Positions 19,060 to 29,137 are shown, counted from the stretch's first letter. The stretch: DNA of 64,000 nt from Spirochaetia bacterium (GCA_029880265.1 JAOUOT010000001.1:145485-209484), one strand, 5' to 3'. The notes: a model not told the origin generated them from the sequence alone. A program made the numbers and translations.

Positions 19060-19782
19060 TTAGCGCAATGAATCTTTTTCGCTTTTTATTTTACTGAGCT
19101 TTCCCATAGATTTTTGTCTGGTATTTTCCCAAAAATCTTTATTTTGCAGAGTCTCTTTTTGCATATTTTTTTCGGGACTTACCCACCCTTTAACTTTATG
19201 CCGCACGGCTTTGCTTAGCTCTAAAAGAAAATCTGGTTTGCCCATTTGGCTTTCTCTTTCGCAGTCTAGTTTAATCTGATCAATCGCCGATTTTTCGCTG
19301 ATTTCGGTTACCAATTGAATACCGGCTTCTGATATTCCCAAAATTAAAAACTTATTGCCTACCTCTATAATTTGCAAAGATTTATTTGGTTGCACAGGAA
19401 ACTCGTGCCATAATTTAAATACATTTGCCGCCAGAATGGGCAGATTTCTTTTAAATAAGAAAACCTTCCATATGAAGTAAAAAAAGACGATGAGGCCAAA
19501 AAGAACCAGCAGTGTTTTTATAAACTGCCATACCCATGAAATTTTCTCTCTTTTCAAGACCGGTTCGCCGGTTTCTTTTAACTCTTTTTCAAGCGATTTT
19601 TCAAAATCTGTCTTTTCTTTATCGCCTGAAGTTTCTGTAGTTTTTATAGGCTGATTATTTTCGACAGATTTGTCGACCGTATTTGCCTTTGTTTCAGGCG
19701 TTTTCGATTGGCCCGCCGCATATGATGTTAATAAAAAAAACGTAAAGAAAAGAATTAAAAATCTATATAAATACCCCATCAT
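19060..19782 (-). CDS. fliO: FliO/FliZ-like flagellar biosynthesis protein
   Basis: 240 residues: an N-terminal signal sequence (about 1-24), a polar Thr/Glu/Lys-rich linker, and a membrane helix (about 86-108). A cytoplasmic FliO-type domain follows, with the small folded stretch [22 protein letters not shown]. FliO helps assemble FliP rings. The signal-plus-long-periplasmic-linker form is larger than enterobacterial FliO (about 120). First gene of fliO-P-Q-R; its upstream region (about 145 bp) is shared with the divergent purA. Confidence 0.9.
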   Translation of the reverse strand: MMGYLYRFLILFFTFFLLTSYAAGQSKTPETKANTVDKSVENNQPIKTTETSGDKEKTDFEKSLEKELKETGEPVLKREKISWVWQFIKTLLVLFGLIVFFYFIWKVFLFKRNLPILAANVFKLWHEFPVQPNKSLQIIEVGNKFLILGISEAGIQLVTEISEKSAIDQIKLDCERESQMGKPDFLLELSKAVRHKVKGWVSPEKNMQKETLQNKDFWENTRQKSMGKLSKIKSEKDSLR

Positions 19783-19926
19783 ACTTAATGTGACATAATA
19801 TTCTCGCGATAATTTGGCAAGTCTTTTTCATTTTTTCAAATAATGATTGTTATACACGCGAAAGCGCATTATTTATATGTATAAAAATTCATTTGTTATA
19901 ATGATTCTTAAAAAATCTTTGGCCTT

Positions 19927-21198
19927 ATGGCTGTTACATTAATCGTTGGGGCTCAATGGGGAGACGAAGGCAAGGCAAAAGTTATAGATTTTCTGGCTGA
20001 AAACACCGACATTGTAGTTCGATATCAGGGCGGGGCCAATGCGGGGCATACCGTCATTGCCAAAGGCGAAAAATATATTTTTCATTTAATTCCTTCGGGA
20101 ATTTTGTATTCAAAAACTGTCTGCGTTTTAGGCGGCGGAATGGTTATTGAACCGAATGCTTTTTTTGATGAACTTAACCAGCTTGAGAAACGGGGTATTG
20201 AAATCGACGGTAGAATTCGCATTGCCGATAACGCCCATGTTCTTTTACCCTACCACAGCTTAATTGACGCGAAAAGAGAAGAAAATATGTCGATTACCAA
20301 AATAGGCACCACAAAAAGGGGTATTGGCATTTGTTATGGCGATAAAGTAAACAGAACCGGAATCAGAATTGGAGAGCTATTAGACGACGGCTTTTATAAA
20401 AACCGTCTGCCTCTTTTAATTTCTGAAAAAAACATTATCTTAAAAAATATTTACAATGAAAAAGAAATTAATCTTACAGAAACTGAAGACTTCTTGCGCA
20501 GCCTCGGGCAAAAATTAAAGAAATATTTAATTAACGCTCCTTATTATTTAAATCTTGAAATCGCTTCAGGAAAACGGGTGCTATTAGAAGGGGCCCAGGG
20601 CACAATGCTTGACGTAGATTTTGGAACATACCCTTTCGTTACCAGTTCAAACCCGACAATAGGGGGCGCTTTAATCGGTTCAGGCGTAAACCATAGGAAT
20701 ATTTCAGATTGTTTTGGTATAGTGAAGGCATATACAACGAGAGTAGGCGAGGGGCCCTTTCCTACTGAGGCATACAATGAAGAAGGCGAGGCCCTTAGAA
20801 AACTGGGCAATGAATACGGGGCCACAACAGGCAGGCCAAGACGATGCGGATGGTTTGACGTTGAAGTGGTTCGTCATGCCGCCAGAATAAACGGCCTAAC
20901 GGGAATAGTTCTAACAAAACTGGATGTTTTAGACAGCTTAAAAACAATTAAAATTGCCGTTGGTTACGAACAAGACGGCAAGCGAATTTCATATTTTCCT
21001 TCTTATGGCGTTGAGCGCATAAAGGTAATTTATGAAGAACTCCCAGGATGGGAAGAACCAATAACAAATTATACAAAGCTTAACGATTTACCGAAAAACG
21101 CTAAAAAATATATTAACGCCATTGAAAAATTTTGCGGCGTACCCGTCTGCTGGGTATCGGTAGGACCCAAAAGGGAAAATACTATAAAAATACGCTAA
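19927..21198 (+). CDS. purA: Adenylosuccinate synthetase
   Basis: 423-residue enzyme that joins IMP and aspartate using GTP, the first committed step to AMP. The phosphate-binding loop GAQWGDEGKAK at residue 7, GGANAGHT shortly after, and ITKIGTTKRGIGICYGDKVNR and EGAQGTMLDVDFGTYPFVTSS further on are all present and intact. Length is typical (about 425-430). It is divergent from fliO and 12 bp upstream of pgsA, with which it is probably co-transcribed. Confidence 0.98.
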   Translation: MAVTLIVGAQWGDEGKAKVIDFLAENTDIVVRYQGGANAGHTVIAKGEKYIFHLIPSGILYSKTVCVLGGGMVIEPNAFFDELNQLEKRGIEIDGRIRIADNAHVLLPYHSLIDAKREENMSITKIGTTKRGIGICYGDKVNRTGIRIGELLDDGFYKNRLPLLISEKNIILKNIYNEKEINLTETEDFLRSLGQKLKKYLINAPYYLNLEIASGKRVLLEGAQGTMLDVDFGTYPFVTSSNPTIGGALIGSGVNHRNISDCFGIVKAYTTRVGEGPFPTEAYNEEGEALRKLGNEYGATTGRPRRCGWFDVEVVRHAARINGLTGIVLTKLDVLDSLKTIKIAVGYEQDGKRISYFPSYGVERIKVIYEELPGWEEPITNYTKLNDLPKNAKKYINAIEKFCGVPVCWVSVGPKRENTIKIR

Positions 21199-21210
21199 AA
21201 AGAAAGTTTA

Positions 21211-21777
21211 ATGACGGTTAAAGAGCTATTTCAATATAAAGTATTAACCATTTCAAATGTTCTATCTTTTATTCGGATATTATTGGCCCCGGTAATCTGG
21301 TTCTTGCTGAAAGAAACCGATAACGATCCTACTTATAATTATTATGCCGCTTTTGTCGGTTTTATAATGGTATTGACCGATTATTTTGACGGTTTTTTAG
21401 CCAGAAAGCTCGGGCAAGAGACGCCGTTAGGACAATACCTTGATCCCATTGCCGATAAAATTGCCATTATATCTGTAGGAACCATGCTTTATTTAAAGAA
21501 AGAATATCCTATATGGATTATTATTCTGGTAATTATCCGCGAAATTATCGGCGTTTTTGGCGGAGGTTTTTTGCTTGTAAAAAGAGAAGTTCTCGGAAGG
21601 CCCAATTATTGGGGCAAAGGAGGCGTGGCCATGGCCGCTTTATCGGGCTTAATGTATGTTCTTGATTTGCCCCACAAAGAATGGACCATATACGGAATCG
21701 CTGTTTTATTTATAGGCGGCGCCTTGGCTTACATAAAAACCTACTGGAAAACCGTTCTCTACGGCCATGAAAAATAA
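21211..21777 (+). CDS. pgsA: CDP-diacylglycerol--glycerol-3-phosphate 3-phosphatidyltransferase
   Basis: 188-residue integral membrane enzyme making phosphatidylglycerol-phosphate. The CDP-alcohol phosphotransferase signature D-x2-D-G-x2-A-R-x8-G-x3-D-x3-D is complete (DYFDGFLARK...GQYLDPIAD, residues about 54-79). About five or six membrane helices are predicted. The start at 21211 (MTVKELFQYKVLTISN) matches the family N-terminus. It overlaps nothing and converges with tgt. Assignment to pgsA rather than another CDP-alcohol transferase rests on overall similarity and is probable. Confidence 0.9.
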   Translation: MTVKELFQYKVLTISNVLSFIRILLAPVIWFLLKETDNDPTYNYYAAFVGFIMVLTDYFDGFLARKLGQETPLGQYLDPIADKIAIISVGTMLYLKKEYPIWIIILVIIREIIGVFGGGFLLVKREVLGRPNYWGKGGVAMAALSGLMYVLDLPHKEWTIYGIAVLFIGGALAYIKTYWKTVLYGHEK

Positions 21778-21796
21778 TTTTTATTTTATCTGTAAA

Positions 21797-22927
21797 TCAA
21801 CTGCCGCTGCCAAAAATTTCAAGCCACTTTTTTCTATAGTCTTCAAATTTTCCCGATATAATTGAAACGCGCAGATTTTCCATAAATTGTTTCATGAAAT
21901 ATAAATTATGATAGGTGCTTAGATTATAGGCTAAAATCTCTTTCGTCTTGTGAAGATGCCTTATGTAACCTAAAGAATATCTTTTGCAAACCCTGCATGA
22001 GCAATTTTCATCAATGGGTGTTTCAAGCAGTTTATTTTTCTCGTTTCTTAAATTTAACTTTCCTTTTGAGGTAAATACCTGTCCGTTTCTGGCGTTTCTT
22101 GTCGGCAATACGCAATCCATCATATCAATGCCAAGAGCGACAGAATTTAATATTTCGGGTATTGATCCGACTCCCATAAGATATCTTGGTTTTTCAGCGG
22201 GCAAATATTCGTTGCAGACCGCTATCGCTTCTAAAAAGTCTTTGTTTTTTTCGCCCACCGAAAGGCCGCCTAACGCGCTTCCCGGTAGGTCTAATTCGGC
22301 TATAAATTTTGAAGACTCTTTTCTAAAATTTATATCAACGCCCCCTTGAACAATGCCAAAAAGCGCCTGATTTTCATTATAATTTTTTTCAAGCCATATT
22401 TTTTTTGATTCTGCAATCCACCGATGAGTTCTATCAAGAGATTCTTTCAATCTTTTTTGATCAGCCGGATATGGAGCGCAATCGTCAATTGGCATTACAA
22501 TATCGCTTTGTATAATATTTTGAATATCTAAAACTTTTTCAGGCGAAAACAAGTGAGAAGACCCGTCTAAATGCGATTTAAATTCTACGCCGTTTTGGCG
22601 ATATTTAATTAAATCTGAAAGCGAAAATGCCTGATACCCGCCTGAATCGGTAAGCATGGCATGCTTCCATGACATGAAATTTTTAATTCCCTTAAAAGAT
22701 TCGACAATTTCTAACCCGGGGCGCAAATAGAGATGATATGTATTTGTTAAAATAAGTTTATATCCGATTTCTTCGAGATCTTCTTGAGTAACCGATTTTA
22801 CCGTTGCCTGCGTGCCAACCGGCATAAAAACAGGAGTTTCAACAGTAAGCCCCGACTTAAATTTTAAAAGTCCGGCTCTGGCAGAGTTGTCTTTTTTTTC
22901 GAGATTAAACGTAAGAGGCTGTTTCAT
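21797..22927 (-). CDS. tgt: Queuine tRNA-ribosyltransferase
   Basis: 376-residue enzyme that swaps guanine 34 of GUN-anticodon tRNAs for preQ1 in queuosine synthesis. Seen: PVFMPVGTQATVK near the start, the substrate-binding TDSGGYQAFSL, the nucleophile region GIDMMDCVLPTRNARNG, and the zinc site CSCRVCKR with a downstream His in LSTYHNLYF. All catalytic elements are intact and the length is normal. It lies just upstream of yet separate from pgsA (convergent). No queuosine riboswitch was noticed in its 21-bp upstream gap, so regulation may come from the preceding gene's promoter. Confidence 0.97.
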   Translation of the reverse strand: MKQPLTFNLEKKDNSARAGLLKFKSGLTVETPVFMPVGTQATVKSVTQEDLEEIGYKLILTNTYHLYLRPGLEIVESFKGIKNFMSWKHAMLTDSGGYQAFSLSDLIKYRQNGVEFKSHLDGSSHLFSPEKVLDIQNIIQSDIVMPIDDCAPYPADQKRLKESLDRTHRWIAESKKIWLEKNYNENQALFGIVQGGVDINFRKESSKFIAELDLPGSALGGLSVGEKNKDFLEAIAVCNEYLPAEKPRYLMGVGSIPEILNSVALGIDMMDCVLPTRNARNGQVFTSKGKLNLRNEKNKLLETPIDENCSCRVCKRYSLGYIRHLHKTKEILAYNLSTYHNLYFMKQFMENLRVSIISGKFEDYRKKWLEIFGSGS

Positions 22928-22948
22928 TTAATGTTATTTTAGAAAATT

Positions 22949-23935
22949 TTAATCTAGTTGCGTTTTTATTCCCGAACCTAGAAGCAAGACTTCACAGTCT
23001 TCTTCAAGTTCGCATTCAGAATCAGGAGCGAATTTCATTCTTCCGTCTTCATACTTAACGCCAATGATAATATAGCCTTTTTGCCTATAGTCGGTATCTC
23101 GAATTCTCTTGCCTAAAAAAGCGTGTTCTTTGTCGATTTTTTTTGCCAGCATTTCAAACTCATAATTCGCGTTTCCTAAAACGATTTCAAGAAAATCGTC
23201 TACCATGGGTTTCGTAAAACTTCTCGCTATTTGAAGCCCGCCGACGGCATAAGGAGATACTACTTTATCGGCGCCCGCTTGAAGCATTTTCTGTCGCGTC
23301 GATTCTTTCGCGATTCTCGTTTCTATTCTTATACCGGGGTTTAATCGCCTTGCCGATAATACGACAAATAAATTATCGGCGTCTGTCGGCAAAACCGAAG
23401 CTAAACCTTTTGCCTTATCAATATTCGCCTCAATAAGAGTTTCTTCAAGTAAAGCGTCTTTGTATAATATAAGCCACTCGTATCCCGAAGCGCTAACCGG
23501 CGATTCAAGATTAGTTTCTATTATAACAAACGAATATTTTGATCGCTCTAATTCGCGCGCTATGGCTAACGCCATTCTTCCGCCGCCGCAAATAATATAA
23601 TGATCTTTAAGTTTTTTTATCTTCTCTAACATTCTGGCTTCCTCCATAAAAGTTTTAAAACTTTTCTCTAAAAGAATTTTAAATAAAGCGTTTAGACCCG
23701 CGCCGTAAAATAAGACGCCGCCAATGATTAAAAATATTGTAAAAATTTTCCCGTTTTGAGAAAGCTTTTGTACCTCGCCAAAACCGACGGTTGTTACCGT
23801 AATAACGGTCATATAAACGGCGTCTAAGAAGGTCCAGTCTTCAAGGGCCATATATCCCCCGCTGCCTATTAATATAAGAACTCCCAAAAAAATAAAGGGT
23901 TTTATAAAGGGCCAAAAGTATTCAAAAATACGCAT
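22949..23935 (-). CDS. Potassium channel with RCK (TrkA-N/TrkA-C) domains
   Basis: 328 residues. Two membrane helices flank a pore loop with a selectivity filter (TVTTVGFGE, about residue 46; GFG in place of the commoner GYG). An RCK domain follows with the nucleotide-binding glycine motif IICGGGRMALAIA and, at the end, a TrkA-C-like region (IRDTDYRQKGYIIIGVKYEDG). This is the MthK-like layout, a ligand-gated K+ channel in the inner membrane. It precedes tgt by 21 bp on the same strand. The gating ligand (Ca2+, NAD(H) or c-di-AMP) cannot be told from sequence. Confidence 0.9.
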   Translation of the reverse strand: MRIFEYFWPFIKPFIFLGVLILIGSGGYMALEDWTFLDAVYMTVITVTTVGFGEVQKLSQNGKIFTIFLIIGGVLFYGAGLNALFKILLEKSFKTFMEEARMLEKIKKLKDHYIICGGGRMALAIARELERSKYSFVIIETNLESPVSASGYEWLILYKDALLEETLIEANIDKAKGLASVLPTDADNLFVVLSARRLNPGIRIETRIAKESTRQKMLQAGADKVVSPYAVGGLQIARSFTKPMVDDFLEIVLGNANYEFEMLAKKIDKEHAFLGKRIRDTDYRQKGYIIIGVKYEDGRMKFAPDSECELEEDCEVLLLGSGIKTQLD

Positions 23936-24054
23936 ATCAATAAACGTTTATTATCTAGAATCTAGATTCTCTGCATACCTTTTTTCTATGGCAGTCTAAA
24001 AGTTTTCAATAAATTTTTGTTGTAAATACTGAAATTTATTCATCTAATGTTAAT

Positions 24055-24726
24055 ATGAAGGGCATTAAAAATATAATAATAGTCGCCGGTTTATTGACGC
24101 TAAACAGCCATTCTGTGTTTGGCAAAAGTCTTTCATTTGGCCCAAGCGTTGGCCATTGGGGCTCTACCGGAGGAACACTGGAGATTTCTTTATTAGATTT
24201 ACATAAAAATTTTCCTTTAGGCTTTATTTTAGGTGCGGGATATTTTAATCAAAGCAACCCCGGCAATGCCGAAGACGCCAGAAAAATATTTATCAACGAT
24301 AATACAGGCGGAGTTATTCAAGAAGAAGGCAATATCTATATCGGATTTTTTGACGTTACCTATCCTATTTATAAAACGAAGGGTTTCGCCTTTAGAATAA
24401 CGGCCGGGCCGCGGTATGTAAAACATATCGCAGATTTTGCTTTTTTAGGAGACAATGAAGTTTTTGCCATAACCTCTGCTGCTTACGGAGCGGGATCTTC
24501 AATTCGATTAGATTTCGATTTATCAAAGTATTTTTTATTAAAATTTTCTACGGGTTATGATATCTTTCAAAAAACTCAATTAGGCGGTCACGGTGAGTTT
24601 TACTATGAACCAGACTCTACTGACGATAACCCGAGAGGCGATTATACATACGCCGACGCTGATGAGGCGATTTTTCAACCCGATAAATATTTTCGCATTT
24701 TATTGGGCGTCGAATATCGATTCTAA
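24055..24726 (+). CDS. Putative outer-membrane beta-barrel protein
   Basis: 223 residues with a signal peptide (MKGIKNIIIVAGLL, likely cleaved after VFG, about residue 23). It has alternating hydrophobic/polar strands rich in Gly, Tyr and Phe, and a final aromatic residue (GVEYRF), the usual mark of BamA-inserted barrels. There is no recognised family and no cysteine pairs. It is a single gene between divergent and convergent neighbours. Function is unknown; it could be a small porin-like or OmpW/OmpA-barrel-type protein. Confidence 0.72.
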   Translation: MKGIKNIIIVAGLLTLNSHSVFGKSLSFGPSVGHWGSTGGTLEISLLDLHKNFPLGFILGAGYFNQSNPGNAEDARKIFINDNTGGVIQEEGNIYIGFFDVTYPIYKTKGFAFRITAGPRYVKHIADFAFLGDNEVFAITSAAYGAGSSIRLDFDLSKYFLLKFSTGYDIFQKTQLGGHGEFYYEPDSTDDNPRGDYTYADADEAIFQPDKYFRILLGVEYRF

Positions 24727-24738
24727 TATAAATAATTG

Positions 24739-25692
24739 TTATCTTGAAAAAATCAGATTATACAAATACAAAACATATCCGAATAAAAAAACGGAACCTT
24801 GCCATCTTTTCATGGTATGCTGTTTCATAAAATATAAAAATAAAAACAATAAAAAAGCCGAAAAAAGAACAACCAAAATATCGGGATTATTCCCCTTTGA
24901 AATAGGAAGCGGCCTGATTGAAGCTGAAAGACCCAGTACCCAGAATATATTGAATATATTTGAGCCTACGACATTGCCTATTGCAATATCTGAATTTTTT
25001 TTCAATGAAGCGACCACTGAAGTCGCTAATTCGGGCAGCGAAGTTCCTATGGCCACAATGGTGAGACCAATAATATCTTCTCCCAAGCCAAATGTGCGGG
25101 CAATTTCTATGGCCCCTGTAACTATCCAGTCGCCGCCAAAATATAAACCTAATGCGCCAAGAATAATATAAGCGACAGATTTATAAACATTTCCCGAAGA
25201 TTTTATCTCTTCGCCTATTTTTCCTTTTCTGGCTAGAGTATAAATATAATACATGAATATAGAAAAAAAAGACAACATGACAAATCCGTCAATTCGGCTC
25301 AATATATTTTCAGAGCGATTATCAATAATAATATCATTTGCCATAAAGAAAAGAACAAGAGCGGCAAGCATAGAAAAAGGTATCTCATTATATACCGTGC
25401 TTTTTTGAACCCTGATGGGATAAATAAAAGACGCTGCACCTAATATAAGAAGGGTATTCGCGATGTTAGAGCCTACAATATTACCAAAAGCGATGCCCGA
25501 ATTACCTTCGACGCTTGCAATAATATTAACAGCCAATTCTGGCGCCGATGTTCCAAAGGCTACAATCGTAAGGCCCACTACCAAATCAGATATTCTTAAG
25601 CGCCGGGCTATATCAGACGCTCCTTCAACCAGAATATCGGCGCCTTTTATTAGAAAGACAAAGCCCGCGATAAATAGACTGAAAGTAAGCAT
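24739..25692 (-). CDS. Calcium/sodium antiporter (CaCA family, YrbG-like)
   Basis: 317-residue integral membrane exchanger with the two inverted alpha-repeats of the CaCA family. The repeat motifs are VAFGTSAPELAVNI with GNIVGSNIANTLLILG in the first half and VAIGTSLPELATSVVAS with GNVVGSNIFNIFWVLG in the second. Ten or so membrane helices are expected. It would exchange Na+ (or H+) for Ca2+ across the inner membrane. It starts 8 bp after secF on the same strand, so it may be read from the sec operon. Confidence 0.93.
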   Translation of the reverse strand: MLTFSLFIAGFVFLIKGADILVEGASDIARRLRISDLVVGLTIVAFGTSAPELAVNIIASVEGNSGIAFGNIVGSNIANTLLILGAASFIYPIRVQKSTVYNEIPFSMLAALVLFFMANDIIIDNRSENILSRIDGFVMLSFFSIFMYYIYTLARKGKIGEEIKSSGNVYKSVAYIILGALGLYFGGDWIVTGAIEIARTFGLGEDIIGLTIVAIGTSLPELATSVVASLKKNSDIAIGNVVGSNIFNIFWVLGLSASIRPLPISKGNNPDILVVLFSAFLLFLFLYFMKQHTMKRWQGSVFLFGYVLYLYNLIFSR

Positions 25693-25700
25693 TCGATATA

Positions 25701-26642
25701 TTATTTTTTTGAATATTTTTCGAGAAGCACAATAACCGGACTTGCCACAAATGAAGACGAATAAGTGCCGATTACAATGCCGATAATTAAAACCAAAGCC
25801 ATCTCTCGCAATGAGTCTTGCGCCAAGAAGTAAACGGCAATAACCGCGACTAAAGTTGTTAGAGACGTTATTATGGTTCTTGTTAGAGATTCATTGATGC
25901 TTTGATTTACGACTGTTTCTATAGAGTAGTTATCTTCGGTACTTAAATTCTCTCTTATTCTATCAAAAATTACTATTGTATCGTTGATAGAATAACCCAG
26001 AATAGTAAGAAGGGCGGCGACTACCGGTATCGACAACGGAATTTCAAAAAAGCCGATTACCCCAAGGGTTAAAAATAAATCGTGAAGCAAAGCCACCATG
26101 GCCCCTATGGCAAACCGAAATTTAAATCTAAAAGTAATATAAACTGTAATTAAAAGCAGAGTTACAAGTAAAAGCTTAGTTGCCGATTCTGTCAGGTATT
26201 TTCCTATTGTAGGGCCTACTTGATCTACCCCTACAAAATTTATCTTTTCAGAATCTTCGGGAGATAATTCTTTTCGCATAAGAAGCTTAAGGTAATCTAC
26301 CGAATTTTCTGAGAGTTTGGCGGCCTCTAGTTCAATAATATTCTTAGAGGCCAGATCTTGTAAAGTTTTTTCTTCTTTACTGCCTAATTCTATTTTTGCC
26401 AATTCATGATTTTCTTTACCCGCTTTTTGCACAAGAGCGTTTAGGCCCTGAGACTTAAAAAAATTTCTTATCGAATCAATAGATACTTTGTCGTTTAATT
26501 CAACTTCTAATTTTATACCGCCTGAAAAATCCATACCTTTTGTAAAGCCCTGAAGTACATAAAAAGTTACGTAATATGAACCGGATATTAATAATATGGA
26601 CAATGCAAGAGCTGCCCATTTGAGCTTCATAAAAGGAAACAT
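25701..26642 (-). CDS. secF: Protein translocase subunit SecF
   Basis: 313 residues, six membrane helices. With SecD it uses the proton motive force to pull proteins through SecYEG to the periplasm. Seen: GMDFSGGIKLEVE after the first helix, then VALLHDLFLTLG, LTILGYSINDTIVIFDRIREN and SLTRTIITSLTTL, the standard SecF set with the conserved Asp residues. Its ATG overlaps the secD stop by one base (TAATG), so the two are translationally coupled. Confidence 0.97.
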   Translation of the reverse strand: MFPFMKLKWAALALSILLISGSYYVTFYVLQGFTKGMDFSGGIKLEVELNDKVSIDSIRNFFKSQGLNALVQKAGKENHELAKIELGSKEEKTLQDLASKNIIELEAAKLSENSVDYLKLLMRKELSPEDSEKINFVGVDQVGPTIGKYLTESATKLLLVTLLLITVYITFRFKFRFAIGAMVALLHDLFLTLGVIGFFEIPLSIPVVAALLTILGYSINDTIVIFDRIRENLSTEDNYSIETVVNQSINESLTRTIITSLTTLVAVIAVYFLAQDSLREMALVLIIGIVIGTYSSSFVASPVIVLLEKYSKK

Positions 26643-28534
26643 TACACGGCCTCCTTTGTTTGTTTTTTAACGCCCACAGGGAGCGCTTTTCTGTATTTAC
26701 CAATGCCCAAATGCAGAGATTTTATGTTCATATCAAATACCAGCCAGTAAAATAAAGTTTTTGTTACATATAAAGAAGTAAAAAGCGAAGATAAAATACC
26801 TATAAAGAGAGTTACCGCAAAACCTTTTATAGGGCCGACGCCAAACTGAGATAATACAATGGCCGCAAGCATGGTTGTCAGGTTACTGTCTAAAATTGTC
26901 CATGTGGCCCTTTCAAAACCCTGCTCTACCGCTAATTTTGTATTTTTGCCCCTGCCCAGTTCTTCTTTGATTCTTTCATAAATAATAACATTTGCGTCAA
27001 CCACCATGCCCAAAGTTAATACAACACCGGCTAAACCCGGCAGGGTAATGGTAAAATCCATTAGAGCCAAAATGGCCGACATAAACAATAAGTTCAAAGC
27101 GAGGGCAAAAACTGCTACCAAACCGCCTACATGGTAATAAATTAGCATAAACAGCGCAACGCCAAAAAGACCCCACATAATGGCGGTTAATCCGCTTTCT
27201 GTGGCGGCCTTTCCTAAAGAGGGGCCCACTGATCTTTCTTCTACGATATTCATGGGAACAGGCAGGGCGCCTTCTTTAATTATTAAAGCAAGGTCATTGG
27301 CTTCAGCACGGGTAAAAGAGCCAAAGATAACCCCGCTTCCGCCGGTAATTGGCTCATTAATTGTAGGGGCCGAACGAATCTTATCGTCAATGAGAATGGC
27401 CATGCGGCGACCCTTATTTTTTGTCGTAATATCGGCAAACTTTTTGGCGCCGTCTGAAGATAACGTAAATGTAACTTCATATTCCATTCTGTCTTGGCTG
27501 AAGTTGGCGTAAGAATTTACCATATCGTCGCCGTCAAGGGCCACCTCTTTTTCAAGCGCCATAAAATACGCCGGCCGAAGCACGTTTTCTGTATCGATAA
27601 CTTTTTTTTCCCACGATACAAATAAGTCATACCGCTCGGGAAGCTGAATCTTTTCTTTGATGTCTTTTATAAAAAGTTCTCTCTTAGATTCGCTGTCAAG
27701 AGAGGCATATTCGGCAAAATATTGCGAAGCCTTAGAGGTAAAATCTGCGCCGCCTACAGTGGGTTCAGAAAGACGGTATTCAACTCTTGCCGTAGAAGAA
27801 ATAATTTTCTTTGCGTGTTCGGGAGAGCTTACGCCTGGCAGTGAAATTTCTATTTTATCTTCTCCCTGAATTCTTATTAAAGGCTCAGAAACGCCTGTTT
27901 TATCAATTCTTGATCTTATTTTTTCGCGGGCCTGACGAATTCTGTCTTTTTTTCTTTCAACAGAGAAATCTCTTTCATATTCAATAATGCTGAGCTCGGC
28001 CTCTAAACTATTTTTTTCGCTGTTTTTTTGAGCCTTTGAAATTTTATCTTTTAATTCGTCAATTTTCGACTGGGGATATTTAGATTCGATTTGCGCTTGC
28101 AGCTTCTTAAAATCGGCCTCTAAGATCAGGTTCATACCGCCCTGAAGGTCAAGACCAAGCTTAAAAGGCTTCGCCATAAAAGACTCTTCAACCCACATTT
28201 TTTCAAGAGTAATTCGCTCGCCGTCAACCCCGTCAATTCGGGAAATTTCATTCAAAAAAGCAGCTTGTACAAAATTACCCTTAATTTGAAGATATGACTC
28301 TTCTGAAGCGTCTTTTTCAGATATTTTTTCTTTTTTCTTTTCATAAGCATATTCGTTTTTATAATTCTTTTTCAAAAAATCGCCGATATCTGCAATTGTA
28401 TTATCAATTTTTTCAGCGGATAAACCGGGCATAAAATATACTTTTACAACTCTCTCGCCGATATTCGGCCAGATTAAAAGAGTCGATATAAATAGGATGG
28501 ATATTATTATTAAAAACCTTGATCTTAAATTCAA
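26642..28534 (-). CDS. secD: Protein translocase subunit SecD
   Basis: 630 residues. There is an N-terminal helix, a large periplasmic domain (P1 and P4 regions with LGLDLQGGMNLILEAD and RIQGEDKIEISLPGV), and a C-terminal five-helix bundle with LPGLAGVVLTLGMVVDANV and NLTTMLAAIVL, matching SecD. The open frame starts with TTG at 28534, with GAGGT about 10 nt upstream; no ATG fits better. A Lys/Glu-rich coiled stretch in the periplasmic part (about residues 150-215) makes it slightly longer than average. Operon yajC-X-secD-secF. Confidence 0.97.
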   Translation of the reverse strand: MNLRSRFLIIISILFISTLLIWPNIGERVVKVYFMPGLSAEKIDNTIADIGDFLKKNYKNEYAYEKKKEKISEKDASEESYLQIKGNFVQAAFLNEISRIDGVDGERITLEKMWVEESFMAKPFKLGLDLQGGMNLILEADFKKLQAQIESKYPQSKIDELKDKISKAQKNSEKNSLEAELSIIEYERDFSVERKKDRIRQAREKIRSRIDKTGVSEPLIRIQGEDKIEISLPGVSSPEHAKKIISSTARVEYRLSEPTVGGADFTSKASQYFAEYASLDSESKRELFIKDIKEKIQLPERYDLFVSWEKKVIDTENVLRPAYFMALEKEVALDGDDMVNSYANFSQDRMEYEVTFTLSSDGAKKFADITTKNKGRRMAILIDDKIRSAPTINEPITGGSGVIFGSFTRAEANDLALIIKEGALPVPMNIVEERSVGPSLGKAATESGLTAIMWGLFGVALFMLIYYHVGGLVAVFALALNLLFMSAILALMDFTITLPGLAGVVLTLGMVVDANVIIYERIKEELGRGKNTKLAVEQGFERATWTILDSNLTTMLAAIVLSQFGVGPIKGFAVTLFIGILSSLFTSLYVTKTLFYWLVFDMNIKSLHLGIGKYRKALPVGVKKQTKEAV

Positions 28535-28552
28535 AATAATGTACCTCTCTTC

Positions 28553-29137
28553 TTATAATTTTCGAGTAAACACGCTTCTTTTTATTTTACTAACGCGCAT
28601 TCTATAAACAACAAAAACCAAAATCAGCCCCATTACAACCAATACTTGTTTATAATTTGGAAGTTTTAGCTTAAGGTTGATTTCTTTATTTTTTTCAACC
28701 TCTTCTTGACCCTCTAAACGCTCGACAATAATAGTCTTAACCAGCTTAGGAGGCAAAAACTCGTCAGCGTCGCGCATTCCGGGAATATATCTGGTTTCAT
28801 ATAAAAAAGACGGATTTTCGGGAACATATTTTAACTGCTCTGAAATATCTTCTGGATTTTTTCTCGCCCTTTTTTTAATTTTGGGTTTTTCTCCTTCGAT
28901 GACAAATCCCATTTCTTGCTCTTTTTTTTCTTCAAGCGGCGGTTCAGCAGATTGATTATCTGCTTCGTCAGAAACGGGTATTGTTACTTCTTTATTTTCA
29001 TCCGTCTCTTCAATAATTACGCTTTCCTGATTTTGCGCCATGACCGATGTCGAAAAAAAAACACAAAAAATTATTAAGACCGATATTTTATTATCTTTTT
29101 TTTTTTGGAAAAATAATTGAAGCTTTTTTAACCACAT
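28553..29137 (-). CDS. Hypothetical membrane protein between yajC and secD
   Basis: 194 residues: a signal-type hydrophobic segment (about 18-35, ending SVMAQ), a long acidic and Pro-rich region with a basic patch (KPKIKKRARKNP), and one C-terminal membrane helix (about 165-180) followed by a basic tail. The order predicts a periplasmic protein anchored at its C-terminus, or a bitopic one. I recognise no domain. Its fixed place between yajC (16 bp) and secD (18 bp) suggests a role near the translocase or simple co-expression. Confidence 0.75.
   Translation of the reverse strand: MWLKKLQLFFQKKKDNKISVLIIFCVFFSTSVMAQNQESVIIEETDENKEVTIPVSDEADNQSAEPPLEEKKEQEMGFVIEGEKPKIKKRARKNPEDISEQLKYVPENPSFLYETRYIPGMRDADEFLPPKLVKTIIVERLEGQEEVEKNKEINLKLKLPNYKQVLVVMGLILVFVVYRMRVSKIKRSVFTRKL

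Noticed and set aside
24593-25171. 192-codon plus-strand frame over the CaCA antiporter and outer-membrane gene end
   Set aside because: Antisense shadow of the clear antiporter gene; composition is not protein-like.
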